Of a stretch of 49,949 nt of DNA, positions 27,168 to 36,835 are shown one piece after another (position 1 is the stretch's first letter; each line of letters opens with the position of its first letter). The position numbers and the translations under genes are program-made. The stretch lies in the NCBI RefSeq assembly GCF_022179445.1, contig NZ_BPQU01000035.1, forward strand, positions 1 through 49,949, given 5' to 3'. This DNA comes from Methylobacterium mesophilicum. GTDB taxonomy: Bacteria; Pseudomonadota; Alphaproteobacteria; Rhizobiales; Beijerinckiaceae. The notes beneath the pieces are model-generated. The model was not told the DNA's origin. It was given only the letters and a program-made list of their open reading frames with translations, and searched no databases.

Positions 27168-28331
27168 ATGGACTTCGAACCCGCCCGCGACCCCCTCCCC
27201 AATCCCAAGCGAAGCCTGGTCTTCGTGGTCACCGAGGATTGGTTCTTCGCCTCCCACTTCCTGCCGATGGCGCGCGCCGCGATCGGCATGGGCCTGTCGG
27301 TCGCCGTCGTCACCCGGGTGCGGGCGCACCGCGCCGCCATCGAGGCGACGGGCGCCCGTGTCGTGCCGCTGGAGGCCGAGCGGGCGAGCCTCAACCCGAT
27401 GGCGGCCGGCTACGCGGCCGGGCAGCTCGCCGGGATCCTGAAGGCGCTCGACGCCGACATCGTCCACTGCATCGCCCTGCGCAGCATCCTGGTGGGCGGC
27501 ACCGCGGCCGCCATGGCCGGGATCCCGGCGCGGGTCTACGCGCTGACGGGCCTCGGCCTCGTCGGCGCCCGGGCGGACCGGATCGGGCGCGTCGCCCGGC
27601 TCGGGCTGAAGGCGCTGATCCGGGGCCCGCTGGCCTCGGCGCGGACCCGCTTCCTGTTCGAGAACCCGGACGACGCGCTGGCGCTCGGCCTCGACCCGTC
27701 CGAGCGGTCCGTGACGGTGGTCGGCGGCGCCGGCGTCGCCCTCGCCGCGTTCGCGCCGCAGCCGATGCCGCCGGCACCGCCCCTGAAGGTCGCCGTGGTG
27801 TCGCGCATGCTGTGGTCCAAGGGCGTCGACGTGGCCGTGGAGGCGACCCGCCTGGCCCGGTCCCGGGGCGCGGCCGTGGAGCTCGCCCTGTACGGGGCGC
27901 CCGATCCGTCGAACCGCCGCTCGATCGACGCGGCGACGTTGCGGGACTGGAGCCGCGACGGCGTCGCCTGGCACGGCCCGACCGAGGACGTCGCCTCAAT
28001 CTGGGCCGGCCACCATGTCGCGTGCCTGCCGTCCCGGGGCGGGGAGGGGCTTCCGCGGACCCTGCTCGAAGCCGGCGCCTGCGGCCGGGCGCTCGTCACC
28101 ACGGATGTCCCGGGCTGCCGCAGCCTCGTGCGCGACGGCATCGAGGGCCTGCTGGTGCCCCCCGGCGACGCCCCGGCGCTCGCCGACGCGCTGGTCCGGC
28201 TGTGCAACGATCCGGCCGAGGTCGCGACGTTCGGCGCGGCGGCGCGGGCGCGGATCGAGGCGGGCGGCTTCACCGAGGCCGCCGTCACCGATCGGGTCTG
28301 CGCCGTCTGGCGCAACCTGCTGGACGCCTGA
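27168..28331 (+). CDS. Family 4 glycosyltransferase
   Basis: The 387-residue protein has two Rossmann-like halves. The N-terminal half includes FFASHFLPMARAAIGMGLSVAVVT and a lipid or acceptor region, and the C-terminal GT4 half includes KVAVVSRMLWSKGVDVAVEA and PSRGGEGLPRTLLEAGACGRALVTTDVPGC. The E-x7-E motif near GEGLPRTLLEAG binds the sugar nucleotide. The sugar and acceptor are unknown; surface polysaccharide synthesis is the usual role. GGAG lies just before ATG 27168. The next gene starts 2 bases after its stop, so the two form an operon. Confidence 0.88.
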   Translation: MDFEPARDPLPNPKRSLVFVVTEDWFFASHFLPMARAAIGMGLSVAVVTRVRAHRAAIEATGARVVPLEAERASLNPMAAGYAAGQLAGILKALDADIVHCIALRSILVGGTAAAMAGIPARVYALTGLGLVGARADRIGRVARLGLKALIRGPLASARTRFLFENPDDALALGLDPSERSVTVVGGAGVALAAFAPQPMPPAPPLKVAVVSRMLWSKGVDVAVEATRLARSRGAAVELALYGAPDPSNRRSIDAATLRDWSRDGVAWHGPTEDVASIWAGHHVACLPSRGGEGLPRTLLEAGACGRALVTTDVPGCRSLVRDGIEGLLVPPGDAPALADALVRLCNDPAEVATFGAAARARIEAGGFTEAAVTDRVCAVWRNLLDA

Positions 28332-28333
28332 TC

Positions 28334-28993
28334 ATGCGCGCCCCAGACGATCCGCAGGGCTTCATCCAGGCCAACACGCGGCTGCTGGCGGTGCCCTACG
28401 CGCCCGAGATCCGCCTCCACGTCGCCGACGAGGCGACCGAGCTCTGGCAGAAGACCGAGGACGAGTTGCAGGCGATCGGGCTGCCGCCGCCGTTCTGGGC
28501 CTTCGCCTGGGCGGGCGGGCAGGCGCTCGCCCGCTACATCCTCGACCATCCCGAGGTGGCCCGCGGACGCCGGGCCGTGGACTTCGCCTCCGGCTCCGGC
28601 CTGGTGGCGATCGCCGCCGCCCGCGCGGGCGCGCGGCACGTCGTCGCCAGCGACCTCGACCCGTTCGCCGTGGCGGCGATCGGCATCAACGCGGCCGCCA
28701 ACGGCGTGGCCGGCCGGATCGACCCGGTCTCGGCCGACCTCCTCGGGACCCGACCGGAGGCCGACCTCGTGCTCGCCGCCGACGTGTTCTACGAGCGCGA
28801 CCTCGCCCAGGCGGTGACCGCCTGGCTCATCGACCTGCAGGCGGGCGGAGTGACGGTGCTGATCGGCGACCCGGGGCGCACCTACCTGCCGCGCGAGCGC
28901 CTGGAATGCCTGGCGACCTACGCGGTGCCGGTCTCCCGCGCCCTCGAAGACGCCGAGATCAAGCAGAGCCACGTCTGGCGGTTGCGGGGGTGA
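28334..28993 (+). CDS. Class I SAM methyltransferase, METTL20/ETFB-lysine type likely
   Basis: The 219-residue protein has motif I VDFASGSGLVAIAAARAG, acidic loop ASDLDPFAVAA, and motif IV VLAADVFYERD. The sequence PPFWAFAWAGGQALARYIL before motif I is typical of the lysine methyltransferase group that includes the ETF-beta modifying METTL20 family, also found in alphaproteobacteria. ETF-beta as target is an inference from the DVFYE motif and this N-terminal block. It is tightly coupled to the glycosyltransferase gene upstream. Confidence 0.78.
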   Translation: MRAPDDPQGFIQANTRLLAVPYAPEIRLHVADEATELWQKTEDELQAIGLPPPFWAFAWAGGQALARYILDHPEVARGRRAVDFASGSGLVAIAAARAGARHVVASDLDPFAVAAIGINAAANGVAGRIDPVSADLLGTRPEADLVLAADVFYERDLAQAVTAWLIDLQAGGVTVLIGDPGRTYLPRERLECLATYAVPVSRALEDAEIKQSHVWRLRG

Positions 28994-29206
28994 GACGTTG
29001 GCCGGCGCGTCGCGCGTCCAATCGATCCGGCCGCGGCATCGAGGCTTCATCCGCGGCCGGAATGCGTTACCGTGCGGCCGGACCGCGAGATGCGGGCGCG
29101 CCTTCGAAAGATGCGTCGCCGGGCGCTCGGCGGGCTCGGGATTTGCGCGTGTCCCGCCTCCGGGCGCGCGGCGTCTGAAAGAACATGTCCAGGTGAGCGT
29201 CGAGTC

Positions 29207-29779
29207 GTGAGCGTCAAGCCGAGCCTTCCCCGTGTCGTCGCCTTCTCCGGAAGTGCCAAACGACCGTCGCGGACCCGCGATCTCGTGACGGCGGTCGGCG
29301 CCGAGCTCGGGCGGCTGCGCCGGATCGAGCTGACGGTCTTCGATCTGGTCGATGCCGGCCCGGGCATCGGGGCGTCCCTGCGCGCGGACCTGCCGCTGCC
29401 GGCGGCCCACCTGATCGCGGCGATCGAGGGGGCGGACGCGCTGATCGTCGGGACGCCGGTCTACCAGGGCGGCTATGCCGGGCTGTTCAAGCACGTGTTC
29501 GACTTCGTCGATCCGGCGCGGATGGCGGGCATGCCGGTGGTGCTCACCGCCACGGGCGGCGGCCTGCGTCACGCCCTTGTGGTCGAGCACGGCCTGCGCC
29601 CGCTGTTCGGCTTCTTCGCGGCCCACGTCGCGCCGACCTCGGTCTATGCCGGCCCCGAGGACATGGCGGACGGACAGATCACCGACGCGACCGTGGCCGC
29701 CCGCCTCGCCACGGCCGCGGTGGAATTGGCCGCGCTGCTGGACGTGGCGCGGGCGATCGACGCCGGCGCGGCGGCCTGA
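29207..29779 (+). CDS. NADPH-dependent FMN reductase, SsuE/MsuE-like
   Basis: The roughly 190-residue flavodoxin-fold protein has the phosphate-binding loop VVAFSGSAKRPSRTRDLV, then ADALIVGTPVYQGGYAGLFKHVFDFVD and LTATGGGLRHALVVEHGLRPLFGFF. Such enzymes supply reduced FMN to monooxygenases, for instance in sulfonate use, but no partner monooxygenase is seen nearby. The start is uncertain: GTG 29207 gives the usual length, with a weak AGG upstream. The 213 bases before it show nothing else. Confidence 0.82.
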   Translation: MSVKPSLPRVVAFSGSAKRPSRTRDLVTAVGAELGRLRRIELTVFDLVDAGPGIGASLRADLPLPAAHLIAAIEGADALIVGTPVYQGGYAGLFKHVFDFVDPARMAGMPVVLTATGGGLRHALVVEHGLRPLFGFFAAHVAPTSVYAGPEDMADGQITDATVAARLATAAVELAALLDVARAIDAGAAA

Positions 29780-29926
29780 CGCGGGAACGTCCCACGTTTG
29801 CAGAGGATCCGGAGCGGTTCTACACCGTCAGCCTGGCATCGTTCCAAACCGTGATCGGGCCCGGCGTCGGCTGACGGCGCCTTCCCGTTCAAGCCCGCGG
29901 TGGACGAGGCCCATCCGCGAGGGATC

Positions 29927-30553
29927 ATGGCAGGTTCAACCATCTCGGCCGGCAGGAAGGCGGACCGGAAGGCGGGCACGCCGCTTCCCGCCACCTACGT
30001 CACGGCGTCCGGCCTGCCGCGCCACCATCCGGTGTCGCAGGCGCTGCACTGGGTCACGGCGGCTCTGGCGCTGGCGGTCCTGCCCCTCGCCTGGGTGGCG
30101 GTGAGCCTGCCGCCGGACCCCGCCAAGGGCAGCCTGTTCGTGCTGCACAAGTCGGTCGGGCTGACGATCCTGGCGATCGTGGTCCTGCGGATCGTCTGGC
30201 GCATGATCCGGCCGGCACCGCCGGATCCCCTGGTGCCGCGGCTGCTGACGCTGATCGGCCGGGTCAACCATTGGCTGCTCTACGCCATCTTCCTGATCAT
30301 GCCGATCAGCGGCTACCTGCTGAGCGCGCTCTCGGGACGGTCCACGCCATATTTCTGGCTGTTCACCATCCCGGGCCTGACCAAGGACGACGGCGCGCAG
30401 AAGATCGCCGAGTCGATCCACCTCGTCGGGCAATGGTTCGTCTACGCCCTGGTGCTGCTGCACATCGCCGGAACGGCCTGGCACCTCGTGATCCGCCGGG
30501 ACGGCCTGCTGGAGCGGATGCTCCCGGTCCAGGACGGGCGCGGATCGCGATAA
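29927..30553 (+). CDS. Cytochrome b561 (superoxide oxidase type)
   Basis: The 208-residue inner-membrane protein has four helices with the haem histidines of the bacterial b561 family: HHPVSQALHW near residues 33-42, VLHKSVG at H74, VNHWLLY, and LLHIAGTAWH near the C-terminus. The family carries electrons between quinone and haem; E. coli CybB oxidises superoxide. ATG 29927 follows GAGGG closely, so it was preferred to GTG 29900. The gene ends directly against the convergent gene at 30554. Confidence 0.9.
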   Translation: MAGSTISAGRKADRKAGTPLPATYVTASGLPRHHPVSQALHWVTAALALAVLPLAWVAVSLPPDPAKGSLFVLHKSVGLTILAIVVLRIVWRMIRPAPPDPLVPRLLTLIGRVNHWLLYAIFLIMPISGYLLSALSGRSTPYFWLFTIPGLTKDDGAQKIAESIHLVGQWFVYALVLLHIAGTAWHLVIRRDGLLERMLPVQDGRGSR

Positions 30554-31450
30554 TCAATCGACCCGGCGCAGCACGAAGGTCGTGCCGACCTCGGGCTCGC
30601 GCCGCCACCGACCGTCGCCGCTCGGCACCAGGTCGATGGTGTGGCCGCGCTTGGCGGTGAGCGTCATGCGGCCGTTGGCGTAGCGCCAGCGGACAGGATC
30701 GAACACTTCGAGCCCGCCATCGTGGCAGCCCGGGACCACGTGGACGCCGCCGCCGGCCCCGTCGAGGGTGATCCGGCAGGTGTCGCGCTCCTGGAATCGG
30801 TCGAGGGCGTAGGTGCCCGGCGCGGGCCCCGGCGCCGCCGTGGCGGTCGCGGCCGTGGTGCGCTGCAGTTCGGCGGGCACCGACGGCGCCGTCTGCAGCG
30901 GAGCGTTCGTCGCGGGCGCCGCCTCGATCCCCGCGATGGCGGGGGGAGCGGGCGGGCGCATCGCCGCGATGTCGAGGGGCACCAGGCTGTAGGTCTCGCC
31001 GCCGTCCGGCTTGGCGACGAGGCTGCGCTGGTCCGGACGCCGGACGAATTCGAGGATCGGGCGGACGTTCCGGTCGACCAGGCGCACGCCCCGGTCGCTG
31101 AACAACCAGCCGGCGACGCCGTTCACGACCGGCAGGGCGCGCCGGCACCCGGCCGGGAAGCTGATCCTCTGGCCGGACTCGCCGTTCTCGCTCCGCAGGG
31201 TCATGACGCAGCGGCGGTTTGTGCCATCGCGCGACAGGTCCCAGGTCCCCGGCACCTCGTTGAGCCGCTCGGGGAGGCTCGGCGGGGCAGGGGGGGGCGC
31301 GGGCATCGCCGCCGGGGGCGCGGCGAGCGTCCCCGGGTCCAGGAGGCTCGGCTCGGGCGCCGTCGCGGGGGCGGCGAAGTCCTCCTGCGCCGCCGCCGGC
31401 CGCGGCACCAGGGCCAGGGCGGCGAGCAGCGCGGCCTGTACGGGTCTCAC
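30554..31450 (-). CDS. Exported protein with two AprI/Inh-like domains
   Basis: The 298-residue protein from GTG 31450 has a signal peptide (AALLAALALVPRPAAAQ) and a Pro/Ala-rich linker. Two domains then share a pattern: GTWDLSRDGTNRRCVMTL with FPAGCRRALPVVNGVAGW, and GTYALDRFQERDTCRITL with VPGCHDGGLEVFDPVRW. Each has a G-T-W/Y start and a cysteine pair, as in AprI/Inh metalloprotease inhibitors and Brucella Omp19. The GTG start overlaps the stop of the upstream dehydrogenase gene (GTGA), indicating translational coupling. The target protease is unknown. Confidence 0.75.
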   Translation of the reverse strand: MRPVQAALLAALALVPRPAAAQEDFAAPATAPEPSLLDPGTLAAPPAAMPAPPPAPPSLPERLNEVPGTWDLSRDGTNRRCVMTLRSENGESGQRISFPAGCRRALPVVNGVAGWLFSDRGVRLVDRNVRPILEFVRRPDQRSLVAKPDGGETYSLVPLDIAAMRPPAPPAIAGIEAAPATNAPLQTAPSVPAELQRTTAATATAAPGPAPGTYALDRFQERDTCRITLDGAGGGVHVVPGCHDGGLEVFDPVRWRYANGRMTLTAKRGHTIDLVPSGDGRWRREPEVGTTFVLRRVD

Positions 31451-32412
31451 GCGGGCGGGCTCCAGGGTGTCTCGGTCACGGGGGTCAGCGGGCCCCGACC
31501 CTCGAACCACGACAACACGTTGTCGACCACGAGTTGGGCCATCGCCGTGCGGGTATGCTCGGAGGCGGAGCCGACATGCGGCAGCAGCACGGTATTGTCG
31601 AGGGCGGCCAGCTCCGCCGGCACGTGCGGCTCATTCTCGAACACGTCGAGGCCGGCCTCCAGGATCGTGCCCGCCTGAAGCGCGGCGATCAGCGCGGCCT
31701 CGTCGACGAGGCTGCCGCGGGCGACGTTGATCAGGATGCCCTCGGGTCCCAGCGCCTCCAGGACGGGGGCATCCACCAGCTTGCGGGTGTCGTCACCCCC
31801 GGGGGCGACCACGATCAGGATGTGGACCGCCCGCGCCATGGCGATCAGGCTATCGTGATAGGTGTAGGCGATGCCCGCCTTCCGGCTGCGGCCGTGATAG
31901 TCGATCGTGACGCCGAAGCTCTCGAGCCGATGGGCGATCGCCTGCCCGATCCGGCCGAGCCCCAGGATGCCGACCCGTCTCCCGCGCAGGGACGCGGTGA
32001 GCGGGAACGGCGCCTTCGGCCAATGGCCCGCGCGCAGGTAGCGGTCGGCCTGCGGGAGCCGCCGGACGGTCGCCAGCACGAGGCCGACGGCGAGGTCGGC
32101 GACCTCGTCGGTGAGCACGTCGGGCGTGTTGGTGACGACGATGCCGCGCCGATGCGCCTCGGCCGCGTCGACGCCGTCGTAGCCGACGCCGAAATTGGCG
32201 ATCAGTTCGAGCTTCGGCAGCTTGTCCATCAGGGCCGCATCGACCTGACCGCCGACGCAGAGCCCCCGGATCCGGGGGCCGATCTCGGCCAGCTTGGCCT
32301 GCGGATCCGCGACGCCCGCGAGCCGGTGCACGGTGAAGCGCGCCTCGAAGGCGGCCTCGACCAGCGGATGCATCGTCTTGAGCAGCAGGATCTCGGGCGG
32401 CGCTTCGGACAT
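31447..32412 (-). CDS. D-2-hydroxyacid dehydrogenase (glyoxylate/hydroxypyruvate reductase type)
   Basis: The 321-residue NAD(P)-dependent enzyme has the dinucleotide loop GLGRIGQAIAHRLESFG followed by DYHGRSRK, where basic residues suggest NADPH. The catalytic Arg is in INVARGSLVDE, Glu in FENEPHVP, and His in LLPHVGSASEHT. The closest group by motifs reduces glyoxylate or hydroxypyruvate, steps linked to the serine cycle in methylotrophs; this link is an inference. It is translationally coupled to the Inh-like gene downstream. Confidence 0.9.
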   Translation of the reverse strand: MSEAPPEILLLKTMHPLVEAAFEARFTVHRLAGVADPQAKLAEIGPRIRGLCVGGQVDAALMDKLPKLELIANFGVGYDGVDAAEAHRRGIVVTNTPDVLTDEVADLAVGLVLATVRRLPQADRYLRAGHWPKAPFPLTASLRGRRVGILGLGRIGQAIAHRLESFGVTIDYHGRSRKAGIAYTYHDSLIAMARAVHILIVVAPGGDDTRKLVDAPVLEALGPEGILINVARGSLVDEAALIAALQAGTILEAGLDVFENEPHVPAELAALDNTVLLPHVGSASEHTRTAMAQLVVDNVLSWFEGRGPLTPVTETPWSPPA

Positions 32413-32549
32413 CTCACACTCCCTGTTCGGCCGGCCGCTGCTGCGACCGGCGGTTTGGATCCGGCATAGGGCCTGCCCCCGGTCCGGCGCCAGCCGTGCC
32501 GGGCCCCGGGCCGTGACATCCGGCGACCGGCGCCGAGCGGCAGGGCGAA

Positions 32550-32597
32550 GACACGACGGGACCTGGACACGACGGGACCAGGATACGACGAGACGAG
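32550..32597. repeat. Three tandem 16-bp repeats upstream of leuC
   Basis: GACACGACGGGACCTG (32550-32565), GACACGACGGGACCAG (32566-32581) and GATACGACGAGACGAG (32582-32597) follow each other without gaps. The array ends 94 bases before leuC, inside the 279-bp gap, and could be a repeated regulator site or a slippage array. Confidence 0.7.
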
Positions 32598-32691
32598 GAC
32601 TCGCCTCTTTCGAAATTCGCCCGCGATGCCTACTAAGGAAGGCGCCTTATCGCGAGAGTTCTGCACCGATCCCATCCGAAGACGAAAACCG

Positions 32692-34104
<1,413 letters not shown>

Positions 34105-34158
34105 GGCGCAAAAGGCACAAATCGCGATTGACGGACCCCACGTGTCCGCCTAAACGAA

Positions 34159-34184
34159 GCCGTCGCCGGCCAATGGCCGACGGC
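34159..34184. terminator. Hairpin between leuC and the tRNA
   Basis: GCCGTCG (34159-34165) pairs perfectly with CGACGGC (34178-34184), with a further inner GCC/GGC pairing. It lies 55 bases after leuC and directly before the tRNA. No T-run follows. Confidence 0.4.
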
Positions 34185-34186
34185 GA

Positions 34187-34271
34187 GCCCAGGTGGCGGA
34201 ATTGGTAGACGCGCTGGTTTCAGGTACCAGTCTTGCAAGAGGTGAAGGTTCGAGTCCTTTCCTGGGCACCA
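34187..34271 (+). tRNA. tRNA-Leu (anticodon CAG)
   Basis: Acceptor arms GCCCAGG and CCTGGGC pair fully, and ACCA is encoded. The anticodon stem CTGGT/ACCAG encloses TTCAGGT, giving anticodon CAG at 34221-34223. The long variable arm (CTTGCAAGAGG) is typical of leucine tRNAs, and the T loop TTCGAGT is present. It reads CUG codons. An integrase gene follows 81 bases later, so its 3' end is the probable attachment site. Confidence 0.96.
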
Positions 34272-34352
34272 CCGCCCGCTAAGTCGTTGAAGCACTGATA
34301 TCGTTAGGGTTTCCGGGGCCGACCGTGATACAATCGCGGGATACACCGGCCG

Positions 34353-36119
34353 ATGCACCTCTCGATGAAGCGCCACGCTAGACGGTCAGATTCCCGATAC
34401 ATTCAGTTCTATATGCGCGTACCGGAATCGGTGCGCGAGCGCGTGCAAGGCCGTGTCGTCACGGTCGAGCTTCCGGCCCACGGGACCGAGCCAGCCGCGC
34501 TTTTCGAGGCCAAGCTCGGGCAGTTCATCCGGGGCTCGCTCCATACCCGCAACGCCGAGACTGCCGACACGCGGCATCTGCTGATTCGTTCGCATCTATC
34601 GAAGCTGTACGCCGCCGTTAGGGTCGGCCCGGCGCCGATCACTCAACGGCAGATCGAAGCGTTGGCAGGCGACGTATACCGCCTCCTTCTCGCTGAGCAC
34701 GGCGAGAACCCCGGCACGCCATGGGAATGGGAAAGCTTTAAGAGTTTGACTCGCGCCGCCGTGGAAGGGCGCATTCCTGGGGCTCCCACAATCCCGGAGC
34801 GCGGGCGGTCTGACGATGAACTCATGCGGGAGTTGCTGTTCGGCGAGACCGAGGGCGCGGCGCTCACCGAGACCATCAATCGCATCGCATCGAGCAGCGA
34901 GACCCGTGCGCTAGAGCAGAGGGTTGGCCGGCTGGCGTTCTGGACGTTGCAGCGGCGTGGGATCGAAGTGGATGACGAGACCCGTCTCGTTCTTCTGCGC
35001 CGGATCGCGGTGGCAGCCCTGGACGCGGGACACGCTCTGAAGCGAATGGCTGGCGGGGACTACCGGGCCGATCCTGCGGCCGAACGGTTTCCCCCCTTCC
35101 AAGCCAAGGGCAAGGCGGCGGTTGGCGTGAGATTCACCGACCTGTTCGCCCGATGGAAGCAAGAGACAAAGCCGGCAGGATCGACCGTCACCACGTGGAA
35201 GGCGATATTCTCGGACTTTGAGCGACACGTGAAACACGGCGACGCGTCGCGGGTCACGGACGTTGAGGTCGTGGCGTGGAAAGATGCGCGGGTGGCGGCG
35301 GGCCGGTCGCCCAAAACCATTAACGACTCGGATCTGGCATGCCTGCGGGCGCTGTTCCGATTCGGCGTGGTGAACAAGATCCTGTCTCGGAACCCAGCCG
35401 AGGGCGTGAAGGTCTCGGCTAAAAAGCGGGCCGGGGAGGGGCGGCTTCCCTACAGCAACGACGACATCGCCAGATTGCTCAAGCATGCCGAGGGCGAGAC
35501 CGCGACGTACCGACGATGGTTGCCGCTGCTACTTGTCACCACCGGGGCGCGGGTCGGCGAACTGGCGCAGCTATCGGCTGACCGGGTGCGGATCGAGGAT
35601 GGAGTCCACGTCCTGCGGCTAGAGCCGGCAGCGGACGGCGGCTCGTTGAAGAACGATGTATCGGAGCGGACTGTACCGATGCATCCGGCGCTGGTCGGGT
35701 CCGGGTTCATCGCGTTCGCACGGTCGAAGGAAGGGCCGCTGTTCTACGGCGCCCGGCCGAGACGGCAGGCCCGCACGGACGGTGAGGGGCGGCACGCGTC
35801 GAAGTCGGTCAGCAATCGGCTTTCGGACTGGATACGGACCCTGGACGGCTTCGATGATCCACGCAAAGGCCCGGCACACTCGACGAGGCATTGGTGGAAG
35901 TCCGTCTCGGTCAGAGCCGGGATCGCCGATTCGGTCGCGGATTATCTGCAGGGCCACGCGGCAACAGGCGTCGCAGGGCGCTACCGCCATCATGACGATA
36001 TCAAATCCCTGGCCGAGGCCGTGGCGAAGATCCCGATCCCGACTCTCAAGCGGGAGAACGACACGGACGATGCGGCTGCGATCACCGATGAGATGGTTGC
36101 GCCGGCTATGGCGGAGTGA
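34353..36119 (+). CDS. Tyrosine recombinase (phage integrase)
   Basis: The 588-residue integrase has an N-terminal DUF6538-like arm (SRYIQFYMRVPESVRERV), a core-binding domain (about 255-350) and a catalytic domain. The visible catalytic residues are R400 in TTGARVGEL, K433, H509 and R512 in HSTRHWW, H535, and nucleophile Y544 in GVAGRYRHH. It should integrate and excise the element at the adjacent tRNA-Leu. The start at 34353 lacks a clear ribosome site; ATG 34365 is an alternative. It is convergent with the RHH gene at 36155. Confidence 0.93.
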   Translation: MHLSMKRHARRSDSRYIQFYMRVPESVRERVQGRVVTVELPAHGTEPAALFEAKLGQFIRGSLHTRNAETADTRHLLIRSHLSKLYAAVRVGPAPITQRQIEALAGDVYRLLLAEHGENPGTPWEWESFKSLTRAAVEGRIPGAPTIPERGRSDDELMRELLFGETEGAALTETINRIASSSETRALEQRVGRLAFWTLQRRGIEVDDETRLVLLRRIAVAALDAGHALKRMAGGDYRADPAAERFPPFQAKGKAAVGVRFTDLFARWKQETKPAGSTVTTWKAIFSDFERHVKHGDASRVTDVEVVAWKDARVAAGRSPKTINDSDLACLRALFRFGVVNKILSRNPAEGVKVSAKKRAGEGRLPYSNDDIARLLKHAEGETATYRRWLPLLLVTTGARVGELAQLSADRVRIEDGVHVLRLEPAADGGSLKNDVSERTVPMHPALVGSGFIAFARSKEGPLFYGARPRRQARTDGEGRHASKSVSNRLSDWIRTLDGFDDPRKGPAHSTRHWWKSVSVRAGIADSVADYLQGHAATGVAGRYRHHDDIKSLAEAVAKIPIPTLKRENDTDDAAAITDEMVAPAMAE

Positions 36120-36154
36120 CCAGCGGGATTGAACTTGATCGTGGTCAGTATGGC

Positions 36155-36418
36155 TCAAGCCCGGCCAGCGGGCACGGCATCCCGTAGGGGCGTCGTCGCG
36201 TGATCGGCATCCTTCGCAAGGTGCGATGCCACGAACTCGTCAGCGGCAGCGGGATCGAGGATGAGGGCCAACGCGAATTGCGTAAGTTCCCGGATCATCT
36301 TGGACCGGGACGGGGCTTCGTCGTCCGCCAGTCTAAGCAAGTCGATAGCGTCGAGCGTCAGGTCGTCGAGGATGACGCCCACATTGCGGGACGGACGGTC
36401 GGTAAGGGCGCGGGGCAT
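36155..36418 (-). CDS. Ribbon-helix-helix DNA-binding protein, 87 aa
   Basis: From ATG 36418, residues 11-50 (RNVGVILDDLTLDAIDLLRL then SRSKMIRELTQFAL) fit a ribbon-helix-helix: a beta strand, helix, turn and second helix. Such CopG/Arc-type proteins bind short palindromes and often control replication or integrase genes. A perfect 10-bp-arm palindrome lies 80 bases upstream of its start. It ends 36 bases from the convergent integrase gene, so it could regulate excision. A longer frame to 36811 is unlikely; its extension is low complexity. Confidence 0.65.
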   Translation of the reverse strand: MPRALTDRPSRNVGVILDDLTLDAIDLLRLADDEAPSRSKMIRELTQFALALILDPAAADEFVASHLAKDADHATTPLRDAVPAGRA

Positions 36419-36497
36419 GATGGTGTTCTGATTCGTGGTTGGGGCTTGGGCGGTGTTGCCCTGCCATGGTGGATGAGGGGGCGGCCGGTGCGGGTCG

Positions 36498-36518
36498 AAT
36501 GTGCCCCAGGGGCACATT
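36498..36518. promoter_or_regulatory. Perfect palindrome upstream of the RHH gene
   Basis: AATGTGCCCC (36498-36507) and GGGGCACATT (36509-36518) form a perfect 10-bp-arm palindrome with a single central base. Its position 80 bases before the RHH start suggests an autoregulatory operator. Confidence 0.6.
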
Positions 36519-36673
36519 TGGATCGTCGGTGCGGGTCTCACAGTGATATTATCTCCCTGTGCCCCTCCATCGCGTTTAGCGGTCCGCCGGCGGTGTTCGT
36601 GGTCTCGGTCGGTATCGGGTGCCAGAAATGGACCGTTGCCGTCCTGGGCCGAATTTGAGGCTTGGCGGGGCAG

Positions 36674-36707
36674 TACTGGATTTTCCAGTAGTGACCGATT
36701 TGTCACT
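36674..36707. promoter_or_regulatory. Two adjacent inverted repeats in the 415-bp gap
   Basis: TACTGGA/TCCAGTA (36674-36690, 3-base loop) is followed at once by AGTGAC/GTCACT (36690-36707, 6-base spacer). The pair sits in an AT-rich part of the 36419-36833 gap, which holds no gene I can support. They are likely regulator sites for one or both flanking minus-strand genes. Confidence 0.5.
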
Positions 36708-36812
36708 GTCAGATTATCGGATAGTGGCCGGGAACCTTGGCCGCAAAGCCGCGTTATCAGCGTGACGGTCGAGGTGTGCCGGTGTCTCGGGATTATCAGG
36801 GGCATCCCCACG

Positions 36813-36835
36813 AAAGGTCAGAATTTTTGACCTTT
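36813..36835 (-). terminator. Hairpin at the stop of the 168-aa gene
   Basis: AAAGGTCA (36813-36820) pairs perfectly with TGACCTTT (36828-36835) and overlaps the TAA stop. No T-run follows on the minus strand, so it may be a weak terminator or a bound site. Confidence 0.4.
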
